This document shows, piece by piece, positions 37,368-47,504 of a DNA stretch of 64,000 nt. The notes below the pieces were generated by a model. That model was not told the origin of the DNA. It saw only the letters and a program-made list of their open reading frames with translations, and did not search any database. The stretch is from Psychromonas sp. B3M02. Its GTDB lineage: Bacteria > Pseudomonadota > Gammaproteobacteria > Enterobacterales > Psychromonadaceae. The position numbers and the translations under genes are program-made. Every line of letters starts with the position of its first letter. The stretch's first letter is position 1. The DNA lies in assembly GCF_003318165.1 (NCBI RefSeq), contig NZ_QOCB01000010.1, positions 49,293 to 113,292 of the forward strand, in the 5' to 3' direction.

Positions 37368-39407
37368 TTAACTTAACATAGGTAAATATATTGAAAATTT
37401 ACTGCCTATTTTAGGTGTACTTTCAACAATTAACTCCCCATTTAAACCATGGATAATTTCTCGTATCTGAAAAGCACCAATACCCATACCTTCATTTTCC
37501 TTAGTGCTATTAAAAGGCTGGAATAATTCATTTTTAATAAAGGATTGATCCATGCCTATGCCAGTATCAATAATATCAATCCAAATCTGCTGTTCTTGGC
37601 AACGTAAATGTAAATTAACTTCACCATCATCATCTGTTGCATCTTGCGCATTTTTTATCAAATGATTAATAGCCATCAGTAACTTATCACTATCGCCATT
37701 AATAAAAGCACTCTCACAGTCAGTTGAAAACGTTGGACTAGGCAAGCCATTCATATTCATTTTTATCGCTTGTTTAAGCAGCTCATGTAAATTAATAGTT
37801 TTGGACTCAACTTCCCCTTTAATTTTTTTAAGAAGCTGATCCATTTTATTCACTGAGTTAGCGATAGTGGCAATAACATCATCAATAAACTCTGGATGAT
37901 GTTTATATTTTTCAGCATTCTTAACCACTAATCCCTGTTGGGCTATGAGGTTCTTAATATCATGAATGGCAAAGGCTGATATTTTATTAAACATATCAAA
38001 CTGCTGATTTTGAATAAGCTTTTCAGATGCTTGCTCTTTACTAATATAACTTGCAATTTGTCGCCCAGTTAACTTTAAGAGATCAAGATCTTCCCAGGTC
38101 AGCTTTTCTTTCTTATTTAAATTATTTTTACACAATACAGCAAAACCAATTAAACCGGTTGCACTATTAAGAGGTAGTATTATCCAAATTCCCTCAATAT
38201 TTAACACCCAATCAGATAGATAGGATTTGTATTGAGCATCGTATTTAGTCTCATAGGTACTCGCTTGGAAGATCCACTCCTCCTGCTCTAGCTTCTCAAT
38301 TAAATCACTGTGGTGCGGCTCTATCGGTAAACTGCCGGAGTAATCAATCCCCTGCGTCGCGACTGAGGTATAAAACTGCTGTCCTTTCACCCAAATACCA
38401 CCGGCATTACAATGAAATATAGTTTTTAGTGCATTTAATGAAATGTCATAGCAGTTTTGGTTTTTATGCTGCGTTGATAATAGTGCATCTAACTGAATCC
38501 ATTGTTTTTTATAATCATACTTATGGGCAAAGAAGTGTTTACTTGTCCACACAACAAAACTGTCTCTGATTTTTTCAGACAAGGATAATGCGATTAAAGA
38601 AAAGATAGCCAGAACATACAAGGTGACTTTGGAAGCACTTAACCAGCTAATTTCAAAGTAATCAAAGGTCGCAGCAAATAAGGCAATAACAATTAAAAAA
38701 CCGCCGACTACGGTTAAGCTGGTATTAAAAATAATCACACTATTGGACAACTTAAAACGGCTACGTTCTTTTAACTGTCCAGCATAAAATATAATACTTA
38801 ACGCTAAAATCAACGAGGTAACCGAGCTAATAACCGTACGAGCTTTCCATAAAGATAGGTGTAGGTCACTGTTTAATAATAATAAAGAGAAAACAATAAT
38901 GTCATAAGCAAACAGAATAAAAGCCACAAGAGCCACTAATTTAGTCATCCGACTGGAGTGATCATCTCGAATCAATTGTTCACACACTACTACCCCTAAT
39001 AAACTCAACATAATTTTGAGGTAAAGGGCTAAAACTGGGGAGGGGAATAACGCATCGTTATCTATATTATAGATAAATAAAGTCAGTATTATAGCCAGTG
39101 CAGTATATAAGCTATAGGCCCAACTATTAGGTAATTTGGATTGCCTGCTTAGCATTAATAGATACAGTAAAACAATAATCCAAGACAGATATCGAAGTGA
39201 CTCTAACAGTAAGAAGCGCCATGAAAAAGAGGCTGCGGAAATTGTTTCAGGTGCAGAAAGATGCCAAATCACTGAGATAACAGCACAGGCAAATAAACTA
39301 ACTTTAATACGCATAATTGGTATTTTAAAAAGAATAATAATTGCTAATGCAATTTCTACAGAGCTTTTTAACCAATTACCCTCAAATAAATTAACACTGA
39401 ATTCCAT
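37368..39407 (-). CDS. prsK: XrtA/PEP-CTERM system sensor histidine kinase PrsK
   Basis: Membrane histidine kinase, 679 residues. About eight or more helices fill the first ~285 residues. A GAF-like domain (about 305-450) and a kinase core follow. The phospho-acceptor is His482 in AIHDIKNL. The ATP-binding N box is HLIKNAQDAT, followed by DTGIGMD, FQPF and GMGIGAFQ. It is the cognate partner expected for PrsR, although five genes separate them here. The signal sensed is not known. It begins the leftward block, with a 510-bp intergenic region upstream. Confidence 0.93.
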   Translation of the reverse strand: MEFSVNLFEGNWLKSSVEIALAIIILFKIPIMRIKVSLFACAVISVIWHLSAPETISAASFSWRFLLLESLRYLSWIIVLLYLLMLSRQSKLPNSWAYSLYTALAIILTLFIYNIDNDALFPSPVLALYLKIMLSLLGVVVCEQLIRDDHSSRMTKLVALVAFILFAYDIIVFSLLLLNSDLHLSLWKARTVISSVTSLILALSIIFYAGQLKERSRFKLSNSVIIFNTSLTVVGGFLIVIALFAATFDYFEISWLSASKVTLYVLAIFSLIALSLSEKIRDSFVVWTSKHFFAHKYDYKKQWIQLDALLSTQHKNQNCYDISLNALKTIFHCNAGGIWVKGQQFYTSVATQGIDYSGSLPIEPHHSDLIEKLEQEEWIFQASTYETKYDAQYKSYLSDWVLNIEGIWIILPLNSATGLIGFAVLCKNNLNKKEKLTWEDLDLLKLTGRQIASYISKEQASEKLIQNQQFDMFNKISAFAIHDIKNLIAQQGLVVKNAEKYKHHPEFIDDVIATIANSVNKMDQLLKKIKGEVESKTINLHELLKQAIKMNMNGLPSPTFSTDCESAFINGDSDKLLMAINHLIKNAQDATDDDGEVNLHLRCQEQQIWIDIIDTGIGMDQSFIKNELFQPFNSTKENEGMGIGAFQIREIIHGLNGELIVESTPKIGSKFSIYLPMLS

Positions 39408-39917
39408 GTATCACTTCTCTGTTATGCATCCATACACATAATAAATTCAAATAATTACACCAGAAATAAATATGAAATTATTAAACAATTCTCAATTATA
39501 GCTTTCATGATAAAAAAATTGCAACGTTTGATAGTGGCCACTACCCTTATAGGATTTGAATTATCTACTAATGGGTAGCAATGTCACAACTTAAAGAATA
39601 GCAGCATTACCTAAAGGTGATATAAATATACGAATAATATAGCTTAATTAACAAACAATTAAATTGATCAAAAACTATACTACCTCTCTGAAAGCTTAAC
39701 TAATACTATCGCCATGTCATTTTATAAATAATCAAAAGAAGGGGATTATTATAAATAATAACCCTTATTCAGGCCTATTAGATATCTTGCTCAAGGTTCG
39801 TTACGTTTTACCTTCTCTATAGCTTTCAATTAGTAGCACTTGTTAGTAATAACAACGTTAATTTCACCCAAGTAAAATAATAAAGAGTGCTAAAGCACCA
39901 CAATTCCTGGATATAAG
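39408..39917. other. Intergenic region between prsK and the chemoreceptor gene
   Basis: A 510-base AT-rich region separates two divergent genes. Apart from a small GTGC-TAAA-GCAC hairpin at 39887-39898, just upstream of the chemoreceptor start, I see no gene, repeat or recognisable operator. A canonical -24/-12 sigma-54 element is absent by eye. Confidence 0.5.
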
Positions 39918-41216
39918 ATGTTTAACAAAAAGATAAAAAATGAACTAACACAAAGCCAATCACAGCTTAAACAAGCAAACTCAGTTGTTGATTCGATCAA
40001 AAATAGTGTACCTACAATTGAATTCACTGCAGAGGGAATAATCATTGATGTTAATACACTTTTTTTGGCTATCGCAGGCTATGAAAAATCAGAAGTTGTA
40101 GGTATTCACCATTCGAATATGTGTTGCCCCGATTATGTAAAAAGTAAAGATTATCAAACATTTTGGCACACCTTAAAACAGGGGCATTCTAATAAAGGCA
40201 CTTTTATGCGTAAGCATAAAAATGGCCAGATAATCTGGCTTGAAGCCACTTACTTTCCTATTACTGAAAATGGGCAAGTAACAAAAATAATGAAGATAGC
40301 AAAAGATGTAACACAAACTAAAATAGCTTCAATGTCTAAAGAAGCAGTATTCAATGCCTTAGATAAATCACAAGCTATTATTGAATTTACGCCCGAGGGT
40401 CATATTCTCACTGCCAATGACAACTTTTTAAATGCCGTCCAATACCCTTTAAGTGCTATCCAGGGGCAACATCATAAAATTTTTTGTGATGATAGCTTTT
40501 ATCAAGACAACCCAACCTTCTGGGAAGACTTGCAACAGCATCAATTTAAAACAGGGCAATTTCTAAGAAAGGATGCTTTGGGCAATGACCTTTGGCTTGA
40601 GGCAAGCTATAACCCGATTGTTGACCAAAGTAATAAAGTGATTAAGGTGATTAAGTTTGCCAGTAACATTACAGAAAACATCCAACGTGAAGCTTTAGTA
40701 AAACATGCTTCAATGGTAGCGCATGAAACATCATTGGAAACAGTAAATATGATTAATCAAGCCTCCGAGATGTTAACCACTTCAGTACAAACATCAACCG
40801 ATATTTCTCATCGAACGATTAAAACGACGGAGCAAATAGATATGCTAAGTGAACAAGCTAGTAATATTCAAGCGATTGTTTCTACGATTAAAAGTATTGC
40901 AGAACAAACTAATTTATTAGCCTTAAATGCGGCAATTGAGGCAGCGAGAGCTGGTGAGCAAGGTCGAGGCTTTGCTGTTGTTGCCGATGAGGTTCGACAA
41001 CTCGCTTCACGCACCGCTGAGTCTACGAAAGAGATCTCTGATGTAGTTGCTAATAATCAAGAGGTCACTGAAAAGGTACAACAAGGGATTAATGCAGTGG
41101 CAGAGCTTGCTGAAAAAGGACGAGAACAGATTTCTCATATTGAAAAGGTAATGAATGATATACAGCTTGCAGCACACAATGTCTCTGAAACCGTTGATAG
41201 CCTGAATAAAACTTAG
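39918..41216 (+). CDS. Soluble methyl-accepting chemotaxis protein with two PAS domains
   Basis: Chemoreceptor of 432 residues without membrane segments. Two PAS domains (about 20-135 and 145-255) are tandem copies sharing the pattern IEFTxEGxIxxxNxxFLxA and [19 protein letters not shown] / [19 protein letters not shown]. The C-terminal signalling domain carries the conserved hairpin tip [20 protein letters not shown]. The layout equals that of BdlA-type receptors, which control biofilm dispersal in Pseudomonas, and PAS domains often bind haem or flavin, but the ligand here is unknown. It is a single gene followed by a strong hairpin. Confidence 0.9.
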   Translation: MFNKKIKNELTQSQSQLKQANSVVDSIKNSVPTIEFTAEGIIIDVNTLFLAIAGYEKSEVVGIHHSNMCCPDYVKSKDYQTFWHTLKQGHSNKGTFMRKHKNGQIIWLEATYFPITENGQVTKIMKIAKDVTQTKIASMSKEAVFNALDKSQAIIEFTPEGHILTANDNFLNAVQYPLSAIQGQHHKIFCDDSFYQDNPTFWEDLQQHQFKTGQFLRKDALGNDLWLEASYNPIVDQSNKVIKVIKFASNITENIQREALVKHASMVAHETSLETVNMINQASEMLTTSVQTSTDISHRTIKTTEQIDMLSEQASNIQAIVSTIKSIAEQTNLLALNAAIEAARAGEQGRGFAVVADEVRQLASRTAESTKEISDVVANNQEVTEKVQQGINAVAELAEKGREQISHIEKVMNDIQLAAHNVSETVDSLNKT

Positions 41217-41231
41217 TTAAGGTAGTTAGCT

Positions 41232-41264
41232 AACACGCTATTCTTAAGATCAGAATAGCGTGTT
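41232..41264 (+). terminator. Hairpin downstream of the chemoreceptor gene
   Basis: A perfect 13-bp inverted repeat (AACACGCTATTCT at 41232-41244, AGAATAGCGTGTT at 41252-41264, 7-base loop) lies 15 bases after the stop. The T tract is poor, so the terminator is likely but not proven. Confidence 0.7.
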
Positions 41265-41321
41265 CTATAACATTGAGTTAGTGTGATTGATATAAACAGC
41301 CTGACTTAAATAGCGCCATTA

Positions 41322-42923
41322 TTAAGTATTCGATTTGGTCACATCAACATATACTTGGATCTTCTGCCCAATCTTAATATATTTACTATTTTTAATTTTA
41401 TTCCAACGCACTAAATCGGCTGTTTTAACTTTAAATTTCTGCGCAATGCCACCTAACGAATCACCAGATCGAACATGATAAGTCACCTTTCTAGTGATAT
41501 TTTTATTTTGATTAATCGCTAGTGTTGGCACGGCCTTCCAAATCGTTAGCTTTTGTCCTAAACGCAGCGTCTTTTTAACATTAAACCCATTCCATTTAGC
41601 AATTTGCTTAGAGGTAACTTTATACTCTTTGCTGATATCCCATAGCGTATCTCCTTCAACCACCTTGTGAATCACTTTTTTATTGGTGGCTGCTGTAGTC
41701 GCAGCTATTTTTTCATACTCTTTAGCTTGTAAAGCTAAGCTCTGCTGTTGCTCTTTAGTTGCAATTGGGATCAATAATGCTTGGCCAACTTTAATAAATG
41801 AACTATCTAAATCATTAATCTGTTTTAGCACACGAGTTGTGGTTTGTTTTTTCTGAGCAATAACACTCAGGCTATCACCCGATCTCACTAAATAACGATC
41901 CCAACGAATACGTTGGCTTTTATCTATTTTAGCCAGCTTATTTGAGAACTGCTGCGCAATCGCCGTTGGCAATAACAGGCGGTGTGGCCCTTCAGGAGAG
42001 GTTGCCCAATGATTAAAGGCAGGGTTTAATAATTGTATTTCAGAAACACTTAACTCAGCTAATTCAGCAGCATAAGCTAAATCCATTTGTGAGCCAATAT
42101 CGACATAGGTAAGTGCTTGAGTATTAGGAATATGCGGTAGCTTTATACCGTAAGCTTCATGATTACGTATAATATCAACTAATGCTAAGAGTTTAGGCAC
42201 ATATTTTTGTGTTTCTTTGGGTAAAGACAAGCTCCAGTAATCCACTGGTTTACCTACTTTTTTATTTTTTCGAATCGCTCTCTCTACTCGTCCTTCACCA
42301 GAATTATACGCGGCAAAAGCATATAACCAATCTTCACCTAAATATTTATGTAGCACTTGCATATAGTTCAATGCGCCACGTGTTGAGGCATAAACGTCTC
42401 TTCGGCCGTCATACCACCAATCTTGTTGTAAACCGAAACGTTGCCCAGAGGTTGGCATAAACTGCCATAAGCCTGATGCACCTGCAGGTGAATAGGCAAA
42501 TGGGTCAAAAGCACTTTCTACAATCGGTAATAACGCCAATTCAAGTGGTAAATCGTTGTTTTCGATTTGCTCGACGATCAACCACAGAAAAGGCTCCGCG
42601 CGCTTTGACACTCGTTGAAGATAAGCAGGATGTTTTAGGTAATAATCACGCTGCGCAGTAACACGAGGGTTATCAGGCACCTCAAATTGAAACCCTTCTG
42701 CTAGTTTTAACCAAAGGTTATCGTAGTGCCTCTCTGCAAAGGGAATTTCAATATCAACACTTTTAGTGACGCTAGTGTGTTTTACTACGCCACTAGCGCT
42801 TGCTACTTGAGTATTATCTAAAACATTGTCGTTAGATAGCTCAACAGGGGCTGTTGTTTGTAATGAAGTGCTTTGACAAGCACTCAGGAGAAAGGTAAAA
42901 AATATAGAGAAAAACAATTTCAT
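41322..42923 (-). CDS. mltD: Membrane-bound lytic murein transglycosylase D with LysM repeats
   Basis: Lipoprotein that cleaves peptidoglycan to 1,6-anhydromuropeptides. Lipobox LLSAC (Cys16). The SLT catalytic domain has the catalytic Glu136 in LLPIVESAFDPFAYSPAGASG, then GLWQFMPTSG and AYNSGEGRV. Three LysM repeats for glycan binding follow, at about 345-390, 415-460 and 480-527 (YLVRSGDSLSVIAQ, HKVVEGDTLWDISK, YHVRSGDSLGGIAQ). 533 residues, with one LysM more than short relatives. Next to gloB, as in E. coli. Confidence 0.95.
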   Translation of the reverse strand: MKLFFSIFFTFLLSACQSTSLQTTAPVELSNDNVLDNTQVASASGVVKHTSVTKSVDIEIPFAERHYDNLWLKLAEGFQFEVPDNPRVTAQRDYYLKHPAYLQRVSKRAEPFLWLIVEQIENNDLPLELALLPIVESAFDPFAYSPAGASGLWQFMPTSGQRFGLQQDWWYDGRRDVYASTRGALNYMQVLHKYLGEDWLYAFAAYNSGEGRVERAIRKNKKVGKPVDYWSLSLPKETQKYVPKLLALVDIIRNHEAYGIKLPHIPNTQALTYVDIGSQMDLAYAAELAELSVSEIQLLNPAFNHWATSPEGPHRLLLPTAIAQQFSNKLAKIDKSQRIRWDRYLVRSGDSLSVIAQKKQTTTRVLKQINDLDSSFIKVGQALLIPIATKEQQQSLALQAKEYEKIAATTAATNKKVIHKVVEGDTLWDISKEYKVTSKQIAKWNGFNVKKTLRLGQKLTIWKAVPTLAINQNKNITRKVTYHVRSGDSLGGIAQKFKVKTADLVRWNKIKNSKYIKIGQKIQVYVDVTKSNT

Positions 42924-42980
42924 TGTTGAGCCATTTTCAAAAAAGTAGGCCGTGTATTCTATGTGCTTTTCTCTATTGAA

Positions 42981-43748
42981 TCAAAAATGATCTTTATGGG
43001 TACGTAAAGCCTTGAATAATCCTTCTCTAGTAGTGATTGGCTCTGCCAAAATAGCCTGCACATTGGCTAATAAATCAGGATCATCATAACGGAAAAATGG
43101 ATTTATTCGTTTTTCCTGTGCAATACTAGTTGGAATTGTTGGTACCCCCTGCTGTCGTAATTTGCTCACTTGCTTTATATAAGCAATAAGATCTTGGTTA
43201 TTCGGATCCACTGCTAAAGCAAAAATAAGGTTATTTTGCGTGTACTCATGCGCACAATAAACTTGAATATTATCATCCAAGCCTCTTAAGCGAGATACCG
43301 CTTGGTACATCTGCTCTTTTGTCCCTTCAAAAACGCGCCCACATCCACCTGAAAATAAAGTATCACCACAAAATAGTAACTGATCGTTATAAAACACAAT
43401 ATGATCGAGTGTGTGCCCTGCCACTTCCCAAACGTTTAAGGTTAAACGTCCATCTAATAACGACACTTGATCATTTTCTTTAACCAATGTTGCCCCAGCA
43501 AAAAGCGCTTCTTTACTAAAAATTTTAATTTCAGGGTTATCCGCAATTAACTCATTCACGCCACCAGTATGATCATGGTGATGATGGGTAAGCAGAATCG
43601 CTTCAATAGTCAGGTTTTGTGCAGATAATATTTCTAATACAGGGGTTGCGTCACCGGGATCAACAACAACACAGCGTTGACTTTGACTATCTTTAACAAG
43701 CCAAATATAGTTGTCATCAAAAGCAGGTATAGTTAATACAGTAAACAT
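42981..43748 (-). CDS. gloB: Hydroxyacylglutathione hydrolase (glyoxalase II)
   Basis: Zinc hydrolase that splits S-lactoylglutathione in methylglyoxal detoxification. The metallo-beta-lactamase motif THHHHDHTGG is near residue 55, AGHTLDHIVFY and GDTLFSGGCGRVFEG supply further ligands, and the C-terminal glutathione-binding helical part ends in FKALRTHKDHF. The open frame reaches back to a TTG at 43760, but the ATG at 43748 gives the usual start MFTVLTIPAFDDNYIW and 255 residues. It is divergent from yafS. Confidence 0.96.
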   Translation of the reverse strand: MFTVLTIPAFDDNYIWLVKDSQSQRCVVVDPGDATPVLEILSAQNLTIEAILLTHHHHDHTGGVNELIADNPEIKIFSKEALFAGATLVKENDQVSLLDGRLTLNVWEVAGHTLDHIVFYNDQLLFCGDTLFSGGCGRVFEGTKEQMYQAVSRLRGLDDNIQVYCAHEYTQNNLIFALAVDPNNQDLIAYIKQVSKLRQQGVPTIPTSIAQEKRINPFFRYDDPDLLANVQAILAEPITTREGLFKALRTHKDHF

Positions 43749-43787
43749 AATTAATCTCAACTTTTTCAGTTTAGGGGGTGAAAACAG

Positions 43788-44522
43788 ATGAAAATAGCAA
43801 AAACGTCACGTAAGTTAGCACCTATCACAGACTGGTTACAACTTAGTAATGGACGTTACTTACAAGCACAAACCCAACATTTGGTAGACAATACAGTCTC
43901 ACATTGTTTTGGCTATCATCTATTAAAGTTAGGTCATTTAAGCACACAATTAAAAACCAATAAATGCCCTATTCGCCATCAAATTAATTGTGCTCAAGAT
44001 GGTGAAGATATTGGTTTACGAAGTGACTTACATCATTTGCCGTTTCAGAATGCCACCATTGACTTATGTATTTTGGTTCATGAGCTCGACTTCTCTAGCG
44101 ACCCTCATCAGCTGTTACGTGAAATAGACAGGGTATTAACACTGGATGGAATATTAATCATCAGTGGCTTTAACCCTTACAGTTTATTTGGCTGCCGCTC
44201 ACTGCTCTCTTCAAAAAGTGAACATACGGCTCGTTTATTCGCACCAAACCGAGTCATTGATTGGTTGCATTTATTAGGCTTTGAGATCAAACAAAAACAG
44301 CACTTTGATTACATTTCACCACAACCCAAAAATGCCGTATTAGCCTTGATAGAAAAAATAGGTCGACAATACCTCTCTACCTTTTGCAGCATTTATTTTA
44401 TTGTCGCCAAAAAACAATGTACGCCCATGACACCAATTAAAACAGGTTTTAAATTTAACAAACCGATCATCAATCGTCGCCCGGTTGCCACTAAACAATC
44501 ACACTCTAAAACGCAATCTTAA
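43788..44522 (+). CDS. yafS: YafS-like SAM-dependent methyltransferase
   Basis: Predicted class I methyltransferase, 244 residues. The glycine-rich SAM loop is poorly conserved. Other Methyltransf_11 elements are visible: [22 protein letters not shown] and [23 protein letters not shown]. Its position between gloB and rnhA equals that of E. coli yafS. A strong GGGGGTG lies 7 bases before the ATG. Its stop overlaps the stop of convergent rnhA. Substrate unknown. Confidence 0.9.
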   Translation: MKIAKTSRKLAPITDWLQLSNGRYLQAQTQHLVDNTVSHCFGYHLLKLGHLSTQLKTNKCPIRHQINCAQDGEDIGLRSDLHHLPFQNATIDLCILVHELDFSSDPHQLLREIDRVLTLDGILIISGFNPYSLFGCRSLLSSKSEHTARLFAPNRVIDWLHLLGFEIKQKQHFDYISPQPKNAVLALIEKIGRQYLSTFCSIYFIVAKKQCTPMTPIKTGFKFNKPIINRRPVATKQSHSKTQS

Positions 44523-44980
44523 CCATCAAACCCTTGGTCTACCTGGGTAGGGTTTGCTTCCGCAGCTTCTCGAGCTAAGTCATCACATCGCTCATTTTCT
44601 GGGTGCCCCGAATGCCCTTTAACCCAATGCCAGCGTACTGTATGTTTTTCTTGAGCGGCGTCTAATGCTTTCCATAGATCTACATTTTTAACTGGTGCTT
44701 TAGCTGCTGTTTTCCAACCACGTTTTTTCCAATTATGGATCCATTGTGTGATCCCTTGGCGAACATATTGACTATCTGTAGTGATATCCACTTCACAAGG
44801 CTCAGTTAAACTCTCTAGTCCTTTTACACATGCAAGCATCTCCATTCGGTTATTGGTGGTTCTCTCATAACCAGCAGACAACTCTTTGCGATGCTCATTA
44901 AAAATTAAAATAGCGCCATAGCCACCTGGACCAGGATTACCAAGACATGAACCATCTGTATAAAGTTGGATTTTTTTCAT
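44519..44980 (-). CDS. rnhA: Ribonuclease HI
   Basis: Degrades RNA in RNA-DNA hybrids. The four acidic residues occur in [17 protein letters not shown] (Asp), [14 protein letters not shown] (Glu), [12 protein letters not shown] (Asp) and [12 protein letters not shown] (Asp), and the active-site His is in [12 protein letters not shown]. The frame extends upstream to GTG (44992) and ATG (44989). The ATG at 44980 gives a 153-residue protein close to the E. coli enzyme (155) and is preferred. It is divergent from dnaQ, as in enterobacteria. Confidence 0.96.
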   Translation of the reverse strand: MKKIQLYTDGSCLGNPGPGGYGAILIFNEHRKELSAGYERTTNNRMEMLACVKGLESLTEPCEVDITTDSQYVRQGITQWIHNWKKRGWKTAAKAPVKNVDLWKALDAAQEKHTVRWHWVKGHSGHPENERCDDLAREAAEANPTQVDQGFDG

Positions 44981-45066
44981 TATTACCATCACATAAATTT
45001 GTTAGACTAGTACATTAATACTCAGCAAATTAAGCAGAGCAAACTGCGCAACAACTATAAATAGAG

Positions 45067-45789
45067 ATGGCTATGAACACAAGTAAACTCACCCGACAAG
45101 TTGTATTAGATACTGAAACCACAGGTATGAATAAAGATGGTCAGATATACGTAGGGCATCGCATTATTGAAATTGGCTGTGTGGAAGTGATTAATCGCCG
45201 CTTAACGGGTCGTCATTACCATGTTTATATTCAACCGGATATGCTTATTGATCCAGAAGCAATGGCAGTACATGGTATCACTGATGAATTTCTATATGAC
45301 AAACCACGCTTCGCAGAAATAGCAGATGAATTCATCGACTTTATTAAAGGAGCTGATTTAGTTATCCATAATGCGCCCTTTGATGTTGGCTTTATGGATC
45401 AAGAATTTCGTTTTTTAAATAAAAAGACACAACCGACTGCAGAAATCTCTACTATTACCGATACATTAGAGATGGCTAAAAAAATGTTTCCTGGTAAGCG
45501 AAACAATTTGGACGTGTTATGTGACCGTTATGGTATTGATAATAAGCACCGTGTCTTACACGGAGCATTATTAGATGCTGAGATCCTTGCTGATGTTTAC
45601 CTATTAATGTCAGGCGGACAGAAAGACCTTAATCTAGCAAATAATGAATCAGGCAGTAACGATACCGGACGACGCTTACGTCAAACTTCGTCTCCGCTAC
45701 CTATTATTCATGCAAATCAAGAAGAGTTAACAGCCCATGAGTCTCGATTAGACTTAGTGGCGAAATCAGGGAGTTGTTTATGGCGGTAA
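45067..45789 (+). CDS. dnaQ: DNA polymerase III epsilon subunit (proofreading exonuclease)
   Basis: 3-5 exonuclease of the replicative polymerase. DEDDh residues: VLDTETTGM (Asp, Glu), HNAPFDVGFMD (Asp), and HGALLDAEIL (His, Asp). A beta-clamp binding motif QTSSPL follows the catalytic domain, as expected for epsilon. 240 residues. ATGs exist at 45067 and 45073; an AGAG just upstream suits the second slightly better. The last 10 bases overlap the next gene. Confidence 0.96.
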   Translation: MAMNTSKLTRQVVLDTETTGMNKDGQIYVGHRIIEIGCVEVINRRLTGRHYHVYIQPDMLIDPEAMAVHGITDEFLYDKPRFAEIADEFIDFIKGADLVIHNAPFDVGFMDQEFRFLNKKTQPTAEISTITDTLEMAKKMFPGKRNNLDVLCDRYGIDNKHRVLHGALLDAEILADVYLLMSGGQKDLNLANNESGSNDTGRRLRQTSSPLPIIHANQEELTAHESRLDLVAKSGSCLWR

Positions 45790-47075
45790 TCAATAGTAAA
45801 TGGATAGCAGTTATAGGCTTAATATTTTCAGCATTCAGTGCCATGGCACACACAATTTATGCGCCTAATGACATATCTTTACTAGATAATCGTTTCAGAA
45901 TAGATCCCAAGACCGAACAAGTGACTATTATACTTAACCATGCTGCGCATCCACAAAAGGTAGTGTTGGTTAAACCGGATGGCAGTAAATGGTATGCTCA
46001 ACGCCACCCTGAAGATCAAGTCGCTTGGGTTAATAACCGTAACCAAGATATTATTACCGTGCAAAACCCCATGCCAGGTCCATGGCAAGCCATTGCCACA
46101 TTAAATGGTGATAACCGTATTCAATTATTAAGCCCAGTCAAACTAAAAGTTAAAAAGCTGCCGCTTAAAGTATACCAAAAAGAGTTTCTCACCACTTATG
46201 TGTCATTAATGAATGACGGTAAGGTAATGACTGACAAGGATTTTTTACGTAGTGCTCGACTAACTGCTACCTTAGTTAATGACAACCAAGACCTTATCTC
46301 ACTTTATCAAGATAACGGTGAATACTACGACTCTTTACCTTTTGATGGGGAATTAACCACGCATATATTCATGGATCTTGATCCGGGGCGGTATCTGTTA
46401 AGTGTTAAAACTAAGAACAATATTTTTACACGAGGATACAATGCTGACATTGTTGTATTCCCTCAACCGATTACCTACCATATTCAACAAGTTGACGACA
46501 AAAGCGATGATGCACATTTTATCTTTAATATTGACACATCTGAGATCGACCCTAACTCGGTAATTGTAGATGGAATGATCACCAACCCAACTTTAAACAC
46601 TAAAGAACAATTATTAATACACTTTAGCGACCAAACCATTACTGAAAACAGTATTTCTATCAAAAAAACGCTCCCACATAATGCATATACCTTCTCAGGA
46701 ACGATTTTTGCCAATACCTTAGATGGTCGTGAAATTAGCTTTGTTTTACCTGAATATCAATTTCAGCTTGAAGAACCAGAACCAACGGTTGCCCCAACAC
46801 CATCAACAACCGAAGTATCAGCACCAGTTGATACTGCACAACAAGCTGATGAGCCGTTAATTGAAATAGAACAAGAAACAGACAGTGGATTTCAATATTT
46901 ATGGGTAATCGTTTTAGTACTTATTGTTTTAATTGTTATTACTGTTGCGCTGGTGCTATTTTTCCTTAAGAGAAAACAGAAAAAATTACTATCTGAAGGA
47001 GAGTTATCACTGGACACTCTTTCTTTAGATGAGCTAAAACCATTAGAAATGGATGAAAATAAAGTTAAAAAATAA
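45780..47075 (+). CDS. TIGR03503-type periplasmic/membrane protein of unknown function
   Basis: Conserved hypothetical of marine gammaproteobacteria. A signal peptide is visible (MAVINSKWIAVIGLIFSAFSAMA before HTIYAPND). A beta-rich periplasmic region spans about 25-325, then a Pro/Thr-rich linker, one membrane helix (YLWVIVLVLIVLIVITVALVL at about 380-400), and an acidic cytoplasmic tail. The frame opens at a TTG (45774), but the ATG at 45780 has AGGGAG 6 bases upstream and is chosen. It overlaps dnaQ by 10 bp, implying coupled expression. Function unknown. Confidence 0.85.
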   Translation: MAVINSKWIAVIGLIFSAFSAMAHTIYAPNDISLLDNRFRIDPKTEQVTIILNHAAHPQKVVLVKPDGSKWYAQRHPEDQVAWVNNRNQDIITVQNPMPGPWQAIATLNGDNRIQLLSPVKLKVKKLPLKVYQKEFLTTYVSLMNDGKVMTDKDFLRSARLTATLVNDNQDLISLYQDNGEYYDSLPFDGELTTHIFMDLDPGRYLLSVKTKNNIFTRGYNADIVVFPQPITYHIQQVDDKSDDAHFIFNIDTSEIDPNSVIVDGMITNPTLNTKEQLLIHFSDQTITENSISIKKTLPHNAYTFSGTIFANTLDGREISFVLPEYQFQLEEPEPTVAPTPSTTEVSAPVDTAQQADEPLIEIEQETDSGFQYLWVIVLVLIVLIVITVALVLFFLKRKQKKLLSEGELSLDTLSLDELKPLEMDENKVKK

Positions 47076-47146
47076 ACGCTATGGCGATAAAAGCAGCAGT
47101 TAGACCTTTTACCTTGTAAATATTGTGTTTTTTTTGTTTTTCGTTA

Positions 47147-47175
47147 TTGACTCAGTACCTGCAACTCCGTATTAT
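47147..47175 (+). promoter_or_regulatory. Promoter of the tRNA-Asp array with GC-rich discriminator
   Basis: TTGACT (47147-47152) and TATTAT (47170-47175) are 17 bp apart, a near-consensus sigma-70 pair. The bases after the -10 (CTGCGCCTC) form a GC-rich discriminator, a feature known for promoters of stable RNA under stringent control. Transcription would start near 47182, about 38 bases before the first tRNA. No comparable promoter is seen ahead of the other four copies. Confidence 0.8.
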
Positions 47176-47219
47176 CTGCGCCTCAACTGAGTTGCATATT
47201 ATGTAACGTTGATTTTTCT

Positions 47220-47296
47220 GGAGTGGTAGTTCAGTTGGTTAGAATACCGGCCTGTCACGCCGGGGGTCGCGGGTTCGAGTCCCGTCCACTCCGCCA
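47220..47296 (+). tRNA. tRNA-Asp (GTC), copy 1
   Basis: 77-nt gene with encoded CCA. The acceptor stem is GGAGTGG paired with CCACTCC, the anticodon loop is CTGTCAC giving anticodon GTC, and the T arm has GTTCGAG. The sequence closely follows E. coli tRNA-Asp. First of five identical copies and nearest the promoter. Confidence 0.98.
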
Positions 47297-47370
47297 ATAC
47301 TTATTTTATAAATATGTTTTGGTCACTATTTTCTAGAAAAATCTAAATGTTGAACTGATGATTATCACGT

Positions 47371-47447
47371 GGAGTGGTAGTTCAGTTGGTTAGAATACCG
47401 GCCTGTCACGCCGGGGGTCGCGGGTTCGAGTCCCGTCCACTCCGCCA
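47371..47447 (+). tRNA. tRNA-Asp (GTC), copy 2
   Basis: Identical over all 77 nt to copy 1, including CCA and anticodon GTC. Separated from it by 74 bases with no promoter of its own visible. Confidence 0.98.
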
Positions 47448-47504
47448 ACTCATCTTTAAATAGATGGTAGATAATTATCAAAGCTTGAACTGTAATACTC
47501 CAGT

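Noticed and set aside
37272..37368. Sigma-54 promoter upstream of the Wza-like gene
   Set aside because: A minus-strand TGGAAG...TGTGC has 11 instead of 10 bases between GG and GC and lacks the CA of the -24 element.
39408..39560. Sigma-54 (-24/-12) promoter upstream of prsK
   Set aside because: A GCAA...GTGGCCA arrangement near 39520 resembles the reverse consensus, but the spacing is 4 bases too long and the -24 box has an extra base.
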